Shown here piece after piece: positions 40,401 to 50,900 of a stretch of DNA of 64,000 nucleotides (its first letter is position 1; every line of letters starts with the position of its first letter). The notes under the pieces were generated by a model. The model was not told where the DNA came from. It saw only the letters and a program-made list of their open reading frames with translations, and did no database searches. The stretch comes from Ctena decussata (Eukaryota; Mollusca; Bivalvia; Lucinida; Lucinidae). The position numbers and the translations under genes were made by a program. The DNA is taken from assembly GCA_963989385.1 (NCBI GenBank), contig OZ022501.1:88954979-89018978 (forward strand), read 5' to 3'.

Positions 40401-43400
40401 ATGGAAAATTTACAAAATATTTGTTGGTTGCTTGCGTCGTTAAATTATAGCTCATGGTCGGCACTAGTGGTGTGAGTGTCGCAGGTTCGTGCCATGCCAC
40501 AGCCAGAGTTTTAGCATCTGGCCGCCGGTATGGAAAATTTACATGTCAGAAAAGATCATACTTACTTCAAAGCAGTAACAAAGTTTGTAAACAGCTTTTG
40601 ATTTTTTTTTTGGTATTTTCCCAGTTCTTTCAAGTATAAAGGAGACAGTACTACCCATGATTATAGACAGTTGACTACAAATTGTGTATGCATATTTAAA
40701 ATGTTTTAGCTTCAAAAGTGCATAATTGTCATGCCAGTTTGTGCAAGTATTCTTACCTGACTAAATCTTCCGAGCAATGCTACAGGAAAGTTAATAGCAT
40801 AAACTGACTTCATAGACCAAGCAATGCTACGGGAAAGTTATTAGCATAAACTGGCTTCATAGACCCGTCAGCTTAGATCACCATAACATTCAAACAGATT
40901 CTTCTCCAAAGCTGGTAGGCCGATCAAAATCACTTTTTGAGTTACTAGAGTAGTTGGCTTAAGTACAGAAAACAGGGGGTTTGAATCCTATCTCTGACAA
41001 CAACTGAAAACGGCTATCTGTCGACTTAGCAAAAAATATGTACTCGTACCGGACTAGAATCAAGGATGGTCAAAAGACGGCACAAGGATAGATTTAGCCC
41101 GACCTTTCATAATAGCGCTATGCCAGAGACACAGTGAGAATCTAACAACCCATTGCTCCAACGGCGCAAAGGCTACTGGGATATTTTGATATATATCTAT
41201 ACTTCCACTTGTTTGAGAGAACGAAAATTGGTATGAATGCTTGCGGCCCAAGATGTCACCGTTTCATCTAAAAAGTCCTCTTCTCCTGAACCACTGAAGT
41301 ACACATAAGTTGGTATTTTCATGTAATATTTCACATTCCTCAAAAGTTTTAAATATGTAAACGTTGGGTCACGTATGCCCCAAAATCGGGGCACGTACTT
41401 TATAGAAACTGAATAAATGACTTTGCATTTGGAAAAGAAAAGGTAGCTCTACAAGTAGAGTTAGAACCATCTCTAAAAAGGATTTTCCAAAACTGCAATA
41501 CAGTTTCCTGGCAGATTAATACTGTGTCGCCAAAAGTTGTTTATTCCTGCTTCTAGCCCATACGCTAACTAACCATATGCTATAAGCGTAACACTGAGAT
41601 AATGTCAGCATAAAATCAAAGACCTGAAAGTGGTTTTTATTAAGCTCCTGACAAAAGATCAAAGTAAAGATATTTTTTTTCTGTTACGACTGGAATTTTT
41701 TCCTTCTGGGTTATTTACCCCTGCTTAAAGGCTAATATACAGAAAATGAAGTAAATCTATAAAGTCAGGGGGAAAAAAGGACTTTTCTTACAAAACTTAA
41801 ATCCAGCTAAGCAATCAAAATAAAAGAATTTTTTTTTTTGCCAAGATCAAAATTTTGCCCTACTGCTTGGCCATTCGGGGTTCTACTGGTGCTTTTCGTT
41901 TGCTCCAGGATTTCATTGGTGTTGTTTCGGAGGGATCTCCAGGTGTCGCAATACGTTGTTTCTGTCGAGTCCTCATATTTGTTTCATCATAGGTTTTATC
42001 CGTGATTGATTTGCTGTCTGTTATGATTCATTGATGGGTTGGGTACCCTTCATGCAGACCAAATGCTAACTAAATGTTTTGAACCACTGCAGAAGCAGAA
42101 GGCATGGGTTTGGACCAAGTAAAACTAGTTAACTTTCCTTTTGGTTCCTCAATGTTACGTGTTCTTGCGTCTGTGGTCTTCTAGTGATATGGTTACCTTA
42201 TAGCTGCCCAGTTTGCTTTCTGTTTTGTCCTATTTGAAATACTGATAAAAATTGGTAAAATAAATGTTACGGTTATTTTCAATTGGGGTAACTGAATGTC
42301 TGAGAGGGCTGTTCATTCGATTTACTATGCTTGTCTTTCGCGACTATTTGTCATTTTTGTATTTTGGTTTTGAGGGCGGAATGTGGGGTCTGATTGTATT
42401 AGATCTTGATCTCTGTCTATCATTTTACTTTACCAAACGGTACATGCATGGAATTATGAACATAAAAAGCCATTAAAAACGACATTCTTAAAATAATGAA
42501 TTATCGAGCTGTCAATGTCTTTCGGTTGCGACTGAAATTTTCTAAACGGGACTGTCGGCCCATACCTGGACTGGGCTCTTATGAATCATCATGGTCTCCT
42601 TGGTAATAACACTATCAGATGCAAAATGAGGTCTTTATGACTTCGTTTTTTTTTTAATTCATAGATCTTATAATTTCAAAATTCCCGGTTAAAAAAGTTT
42701 CTAAAGCCTGAATTCTGCTATCAAAAAATGCATTTCTTAAGACATTCAGCTCCGTAATCGATGCTTCGTCCGCCATCTTGTCCGCCATTTTGTGTAAGTT
42801 AGTGCCTTAAAGTAAATTCTAACATGCTTTATGGATTCCTTTACCACGAAAACCTATACGCAGACACCAAAATCATGTTTCTAGCCCGTATACTAAAGAA
42901 GATATGGAGATTTTATGCTTTGGCTGCCATCTTGTCCGCCATTTTGTAACTGATTTGTCTGAAATAATGTTTGACATTCTTAATCGATTCCTCGACCTCG
43001 AAAGCCTATAAGTAGTCACCAAAAGTATGTTTCTAACCCACATACTTTAGGAGATATTGAGGATTTTATCCCTTGACAGCCATCTTGGACGCCATCTTGA
43101 ATATTTTAATTTCCCCAATGATGCCAAGGTGGCATCATTCAGTTTCAGTGTACGGACATGTTGGTGAACACATTTGTGCAAAAACATTTTGTGCGGACTA
43201 TTTTTTTGGGTTGCACCCAAAATCTCCATTTGGCAACCAGACTAATATAAAAGAAAACATAGTGCTCCATTTATGAACAGTGACCTACGTAAGGCAATAA
43301 ACCATAAAAGGGCACTGTGCCGGAAATTTCTCAAACGAAAGACTGATAAAAACTGGCAAAAGTTTGTCAAACAGAGAAACTTTGTCACAAAACTCAAAAG

Positions 43401-46400
43401 ACAATCCATTAAACTTTATTTTTCAGAAAGGTGTGGGGGTGGGACAGGGTCCAAGGATTTCTGGCCAACCATCCGCCCCTTTTTGACAAATAAAGGCTCC
43501 CCAAATAGTGAAGCAATAACACTGTCAGAAGATAACAGACTGATTACTGACAACCAGGAGATTTGTGAAAAGTTCAATACTTTTTTCATAAATGTTGCAA
43601 AGGACATAGGTGAAAATGAAGGACCCCTTACCCCGGGCGACCATCCCAGTATCCAGGCGATCAGGGCCAATCTATCATCCTCTGAATCAGAGTTTCATTT
43701 CAAGCCTGTGGATGAGGCCATGGTCACCGGATATTTGGGCCGAGTTGGCCTGGGTAAGGCGACTGGACTTGACACCATATCTTCAAAAATTCTGCATCTC
43801 TCAAAAGATGTACATGTAGTTATGGGACCTACTACCTCCCTAGTAAATCGGATGATTGCAGACGGGAGATTCCCTGCCTCTTTGAAAGAGGCTAGAGTGT
43901 CACCCGTCTTCAAGAAAAAAGATCCATTTGATGTGCAAAATTACAGGCCCATCAGTATCCTACCTATTACATCTAAAATTTTTGAACGTGCTCTTGAAGA
44001 GCAACTTAGTGAATATTTTGAAAAGCATTTCAATCCATATCTCTCAGCATTCCGTAAGGGCTTCAGCTGCCAGTCCGTATTACTGGCTATAACTGAGGAG
44101 TGGAGAAATGCCTTGGACAGGAACGAATATGTAGCCGCCATATTGATGGACTTGTCCAAGGCATTTGACTGTTTGCCACCCGACCTCATCACAGAAAAGC
44201 TGAGAGCATATGGACTGTCAAATGACGCCGTTGACCTCATTCATGATTATTTATCAAACCGCAAACAATGTGTCAAAATTGGTGAGCACTGTAGCTCCTT
44301 CCAAAAGATCACTAAAGGCGTACCACAGGGTTCCATCTTGGGCCCTCTCATCTTCAATATATTTTTAAACGATATATTTTACTTCATTGAAAAAGGAAAA
44401 TTATTCAATTATGCAGATGATAATACCCTGTCTTTCTCACACCCGGACTTTGCCACCCTGCTCACAGTCCTAGAGCGAGAAAGTCGTATTCTCATCGACT
44501 GGTTCTCCCGAAACTGCATGAAGGCAAATCCTGATAAGTTCCAGGCCTTTGCTATGGGGGAGAAGACTTTCGGTGAGAAACCTACTTTCAAACTTGGGGA
44601 CGCAGAGATCGAGTGTGAGGAAACAGTAAAACTACTAGGTGTTGAAATTGATTATCTACTAACTTTTGACAAACAAGTATCAAATATGTGTAAAAAGACA
44701 TCTCAGCAAATAAATGTTCTCAAACGCATAGGTAAATATCTAAACTTTGAATCACGTAAAGCCGTTTATCATGCTTTTATCATGTCAACCTTCAATTTTT
44801 GCCCCCTAGTATGGCATTTTTGCTCTAAAACAAATACAGAAAAACTAGAAAGAATTCATTTCAGAGCACTGAAATTCATTTTCCAGGATTTTGATGCTAC
44901 ATACCAAGATCTGATTACGAGAGCAGGTACTACAACCTTGCACTTGTCTCGTCTAAGAGGTCTTGCTCATGAAACTCTCAAAATCATAAATGGAAATTCT
45001 CCTGTTTATCTAAAACAATTTATCACTCTCAAAGCTTCCAGTTACAATTTCCGATACACCAACATTCTTAACCTTCCTAGAGTTAGAAGTGCACATTACG
45101 GTACTAACTCTTTCAGCTTTCAAGCAGCCAAACTATGGAACACACTCCCTGAAGAAGCTAGGAAAATAACTTCTTTTAATGTTTTCAAACGTTTTATCAA
45201 GGGATGGAATGGAGTTAGCTGTAAATGCAATATGTGTAAATGATTTGTCTCCCTTGAACCTCTCATGCTGCTCAGTGCTTAGCCTTGGGTGCCTTTCGTC
45301 TTTCGTGATAGGGATTGTTGCTGCGCGGGGTGTGCAACAGCAATACCATCTCTTTCACTTTCGGCCTAAGGTGTTGTGCTGAGGTGCATCTATCAGAAAT
45401 CAGTCGTTTTAAATTTAAATTTCTTAACCTATTATAAATTATAACCTTGTCGTATGGGTGTCTGCTGGTGAAACACCTCCGTCCAAAATTTCTTTTTAAA
45501 CTTTTAATATGTAAATTATCTGTGATACTCTTTTATAAAATTGTTATTCATGTAGCTATAGGTACTGTGATATTTTATGCATGTTAGTTAGTCGGTCGTA
45601 AAAGCTTCTAGGAGCTTGTGTTAAATTGTTTGTAAAACTTACCGACTTTTAAATAAATTTTACTTGACTTGACTTCGCGTGTTTACAGTTTTTAAGGTGA
45701 AGGTCGGTCTCACTTCCGCTTGGACTCGCGAGTTTCCGATTGGTTCCGGTACTTTTCGCCAATTGCAAGCGGTCATTATAAGAGGTAGTCCTACTGAGGC
45801 AGGATTGCAGAAAGAAGAATCGGGAAATTCCGTGACCGGTCGCGTGCAACAATTAAAAATAGATTATTACACCTGGTTCTCGGTTTCGAACCGATTACTT
45901 ATTATAGTCAGTGGATTCGGAAAACCAGAAATTGTTTATTTCCTGCAGTAAAAAACGCAAGAAAAACACAAAATTGAGAGAAAATTCAAAAGGCTGCTAT
46001 GAATATACGCAAGCGATCGAGTTTCTCTGTATGCAAAGAAGCGAGAAGAGGGTCATTTTTTCAGATAGTGCTTGTTGCGAGAGACATTTAAGCCTGCGAA
46101 ATGGTGGTAGGAACGATCATACAAAGCACTGAAATCGGCGATGGCTAGCAACCTATCTCAATTGGGACATATTTAAGGCTTCTATAGCATTCATCAGTCG
46201 TTATTGAATTATGCAAGATTTTAATGTAGTTACAATGATAAAGAATTTTAAGGATTAAGTGTTTCTCCGTTTTAAGACTTTACAAAATTAATGCATTGTT
46301 TTTGAAAGATGAAGATATCTCTTGAAACAAAAATGCTTTGTAAGCTTTCTTTTTTCATTAGGAAAAAAAGTCTCCCCCATGGAAATTTTAAGTGATTTTC

Positions 46401-47860
46401 TCCGCGCGCTCTAGTCGTAAAATCAGTGGTCGAAAATGTCGGTTCGCGCGCTGTCTCCCCCATGAAAATTTCTGAAAGTTGACAGGTATGATTACATTGT
46501 AATTTTCTCTAGCAAGATGGTGACTTAATGAAATTTTTACAAGGAGTAATTTTATTGCTGGATTAAGTATATATTAAATGGGCAAAACTACGAAACAGAG
46601 CTGGAAAATTCCACTCATCCGCTCGCCAGGACGAATGGCTTATGCTACAGGACGAGTGAATTTTTGATTGTTCCTAGTGCAAATTATTGAAATCACCATT
46701 TTTGTGGTCTTGTTGGACAAGTGAAAATTTCAAGAATTTTCCAGTCCTGCTTAATATATAGTATTGAAAACTTACTGCCGTACCCAGAGCCAATCCTCAA
46801 TTATTATTCCTCATAGGACTGTCTCCAGGTACAGTTCTGTACCTGGAGACCTTAAGTCTCGAGGTACGGTTCTGTAGGATACCAACTGAAGCATTCCTTT
46901 GACTCTTTGTCAAAAGAAAGCTGGCTGTCCCAACTAAGGACAGGATATACCGTTTTAAACAGTTATCTGCGCAAATTAGGTTTTAAAGAAAGTGAAAAAT
47001 GTGAATGTGGTGACACAGAAACTGTGGAGCATTTTCTGTTAGTTTGTCCAAAGTTTGAAACCATTAGAGAACATATGAAACAAAATCTGTACCACACTGT
47101 AGGCATTAGTCATCTTGACTTAGATTTGCTTCTTGACGTGAGACCTGATGATGAATTTAAGAACAACAGAGGCTAAATATCCTTTCAGAATTAGAGAAAT
47201 TTATTCAAAAGTCGCAGCGCTTCGCCAAAAAGACATGTAGGGAGTAATATAATTGAGCTCAGCCGTGCACTCCAGTTTATCAATACAGAGATGTTAGTCT
47301 TGAATTAAGGACAATTCACCCCAAAGACAACTCGCCCGAAAACAACTCGCCCCACAAAAATCTCGCCCCAAAACAACTAGTCCCACCTTCAGATGACAAC
47401 TCGCCCCACATTTTGAGACCACTTGCCCCTTTAAGACTTGTGCTGCCCCGGATGACCAGATTCCCCCCCCCTCCCCCCCCCCCCCCCCCCACACACACAC
47501 ACCTTTCAGAAGGTGTCTCACCAAAAGTTCAAAAGACAGCTTGCCCTACCTCATAAATCTGTCAAAACCCTGTCCCTTTAGGTGCTAAAGGGGACAACAA
47601 ATACTAATAACCATTAATGAATGTTTGTACCATGCCTCACAGCCACAGTTTGATAACAATTACACTTCAAAACAGTTTGATAGCTTCAAGTAACAGTGTA
47701 ATTATCAACATGAAAACGACCAAGTTGTTTTCAACAATGAACAGCTTTACTTAAAAAATTATGAGTCTATCTATCTATCAACAATGAACAGATTTACTTA
47801 AAAAATTATGAGTTTGGAGAGCCACATCTATCTATCTATCTCAAAACAAAAAGCTAGTAA

Positions 47861-47916
<56 letters not shown>

Positions 47917-50900
47917 CAAAACAAAAAGCTAGTAAGTTTATATTTGCTCGAAACATCTCTCAATGACCTATCTATGTATCTATCCATCTATCTCAAAACA
48001 AAAAGCTAGTAAGTTTATATTTGCTCGAAACATCTCTCAATGACCAACTGCAGAAATAAACCTATTCATAGCCTAATGTGGCAGGTCGACTTCCCAGTAT
48101 CCAAGTTTACTTTCAAGACAAAGACTTCAAAACTGGGCGGGCTGTGTTCTGGATCTGGGATAAGAACGTATAGATGTTTTAGTAAGGTGAAAGTCTGAGA
48201 ATGTGCGGTACATAGAATAACCGAAAAGCACAGAAATACCTGAAAGCACGGGAATAACAGAAAAGCAATTTAAAAAATCAGTTTTATATGAATTATCGTA
48301 ATATTAGTTTCATGGGCGGGAGAAGCATTGAAGGAGTGGTTTTCTAGACCACAGTAGCCTTGGTTTAAAAACTGACAACTATATTTCAAATACTTAAACG
48401 AAAAGCACCTGCACTAGTCTTGTTTACCATTAAATTCTGTGTCTCAGATTGATAATCTGTTCAGTTTATAATTAATGGTATCTGACTATACACAATCATG
48501 CTGTTATGTTTACTAATTTGGTTCGTTTTGTTATTACATAAAGCAGATGGCAGTTCATACAGTACACGCAACCTGAAGACTTGATCTGACACGCTCTCGC
48601 GAGAAATTTTAATCTTTTCCGCGAAAGTTTAGTGGGGTTTTTGCGTGTGAAATGCGAGACACTCGCGAGATGCGTGACGTTAAACTCGCGAGAAAACAGT
48701 TTCTTTTCACGCGAGACACGCAACTTTCGAGAGAAAGGATAAACTCCATGTATGCTCAGGTGAGTCATCGGCGCCAAACTTAATCACGCGTGACGCGTGT
48801 TTTCGAGTGGAAAGGATTAACGATTCCTGTCAATTTCACAGGTCATTATATGTTGTACAGGTAATTCATTTATATTTTTACATTGGGCCTAAAAAAAAGT
48901 TGTGTGATTCCGTTTCCAACCGACTGGTCTTTTTTGGCGCCGACTCAAAATTTTTTAGCGGCAAAAATTACGATCAGCAATTTCCGCCATTCCGGAAATA
49001 ACCGAAAGTGATGAACAAATAGACAGCGTAAACCGCTCACGCTATGACACGTAAAGCATACCAGTTTGTTGCAGTGTATTTAATACTGCGCAGGCTGATC
49101 CTAATATTTACTATCAGCGTATGGAATAAGATTCCTTTCACCATTTTGTGCTCTGAGCAGCGTCCTTTGATGTCAAGGCACGAGACTGACCTATAAACGT
49201 GCTGTGTTTACGTATTTCAACAAATGCTAGGTAGTCTTCACATTTTATTATGGCGAAGGCCCTGAATGCGTTCAGTCACCTCTAAATATGAATACAGATA
49301 TTATGTTTATTAGTCCGAATACTTTGAGAATTTTTTCGCGCAGCAGAATCAGTTTCGTTTTTCATATAGATAATGTGATTTTGCCACGCGGAGATCGGAA
49401 TAAAAAACAAACTTCTCACCTCTTATTTTTCCTTCATTTTGATGCATTTTTAAAATCCAAACACTTTGACTATTGATCCACGACGCAAAATCATATTTTC
49501 CATATTTCATGAATGAACTGATTAAGAGGATGCAGCTGTGACGTAATTTTTTTAGCTGTCAAACAAACAGGTTTACAAATTTGCATATTTCAGAGAGTGG
49601 ATAAGTGGACGTCAATCACCTCTGAGACAGTCCATTTGCTAATCAAGTCATTGTTGTCGCGTGCGCTTTTAATGGAAACTTGACAGCTGTTACATCAGAA
49701 AGTTTATATTGGTTAATAAGTAAACCTTTCGGCACGTGCCACTTTGAGTTCAAAAGCTGATTGAAACGCTTTGATCTTTGTGACTGTTTTGACATGGATT
49801 GGGCTATTATCGGTGGCGGCTGAGCGAAATTTTTTGTCTGTGTCATCTAACTAGCCTATTAACAATATTCTTTCAAACATAAGCCTCACTAATTAACTCG
49901 CCGCGTAACTGCAACAAAATTACGCTGATCATGATTGTTTATCAACCCATCCTTAATTCGTAAATGTAAATACCGTACGGTCAAACAATACTTGCATTGA
50001 GGATGCGATCAATTAGGTTATTCACACAGGCTTACTATGTATTAATTGAACCGTTATCAGCGCCGAAAAAAAAAATGCATTGCGAATCATATGCCTTGTC
50101 TGTAAAGGTATATGTATATGTAGTTGTAAAGAAACTTGCATTTACTGTACATGTACCTACCTCGCCAAAATTCCACGTGTGATGCGAGAAAGTTTCTCGC
50201 ATACATCACTCTATGAATTTCACGCGAGATGCGAGGAATTTTCTTGCGTGGAACGTGGCGATTTTCAAACACGCGAGGAAGTTTAGTGTGAAATGCATGA
50301 GAGTTGCGAGAGAATCTCGTGGATTTTAATCCTTTCCTCGCGATTTTAAGTGTCACGCGAGAGCGTGTCAGATCAAGTCTTCACGTTGCGTGTACTGTAT
50401 GCCTTGATATAATCAAAAAGCATCGGGAAAATGTTGAGCATCATTAGCACCCTTTTCTCTTACAATGCTATTAAGGTATGACACCCAAGCTTACAAAAGT
50501 GTCACAAATAGTACTACAAATGATTTCCAACCAAGAAAACCTAATCATTCCCATGCAAAACTGATATTTGAAATTGCTTTTCGGTTATTCATGTGCTTTC
50601 AGGTATTTTTGTGCTTTTCGGTTATTCTACGAACCCGAGAATGTGGGGCAAGTTGTCTTCTGAAAGTGGGGCGAGTTGTTTTGGGGCGAGATGTCTTTGT
50701 GGCGAGTTGTCCTGATTCCGTTAGTCTTTCCCCAATCGCAACACCCATGTAATCAGATGGGGGAAAACTAAAATTAAATAGTAGCAGTTAGGCCCTCTTT
50801 GGAAATGACTGATAAAATGTGATTCATTCTAGGAGCAAAACTCCATGCTACCAGACCTCTTCTCGTCGTTTCTGCCAACGTCCACATGGACTTTCTTCTA

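Larger units (their letters stand above)
39485..43244. mobile_element. Long-TIR element inserted in the LINE
   Basis: Ends TAGTCTGGGTGCC and GGCAACCAGACTA. Inverted arms of about 550 bp (to ~40030 and from ~42690) share AATAGTCCGCACAAA, AATATTCAAGATGGCGTCCA and GGCAAATTAAA-type blocks. Each arm repeats a ~150-bp unit with AAAATGGCGGACAAGATGGC three times. The duplication is ATA (39482-39484 and 43245-43247) or AATAT, depending on where the ends are set. The 2.6-kb interior has no transposase. Superfamily unknown. Confidence 0.75.
39040..45675 (+). mobile_element. 5'-truncated LINE (CR1/Jockey group), split by insertion
   Basis: About 2.9 kb of LINE after removing 39485-43244. It begins inside the endonuclease domain (TDLNLDLTDQNKGRPLRDV), keeps the SDWHNM motif, the full RT and the C-terminal region, and ends with AAATAAATTTTACTTGACTTGACTT, a short tail repeat. 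5' truncation is typical for LINE insertion. No clear duplication seen. Confidence 0.8.
38880..46490. mobile_element. Outer TIR transposon, BED-finger remnant, host of the nest
   Basis: Ends CATACCTGTCAAC (38880) and GTTGACAGGTATG (46490) are inverted; the 7-bp duplication ATTACAT flanks them (38873-38879, 46491-46497). Subterminal CTCCCG / GGGGGAGAC motifs occur at both ends. Its own sequence is only about 38880-39035 and 45690-46490; the rest is a LINE and an element inside the LINE. A BED-finger-like ORF near the right end suggests a hAT-like or related transposase, but a 7-bp duplication does not settle the superfamily. Confidence 0.7.
47307..50732. mobile_element. TIR element with GGACAACTCGCCCC ends
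   Basis: Left AGGACAATTCACCCCAAAGA CAACTCGCCC and right GTGGGGCGAGTTGTTTTGGG ... GCGAGTTGTCCT are inverted and built of repeated CAACTCGCCCC words. Inner inverted blocks (ATAACCGAAAAGCACAGAAA at ~48215; TTTTTGTGCTTTTCGGTTAT at ~50610) extend the arms. The left arm is expanded by C-runs and ATCT repeats. A second element (48560-50402) is nested inside. No transposase. Confidence 0.65.

Noticed and set aside
45649..45951. 90-codon and 67-codon frames just right of the LINE
   Set aside because: They cross the LINE tail boundary and show no domain; only the adjacent 45911-46132 frame has a recognisable pattern.
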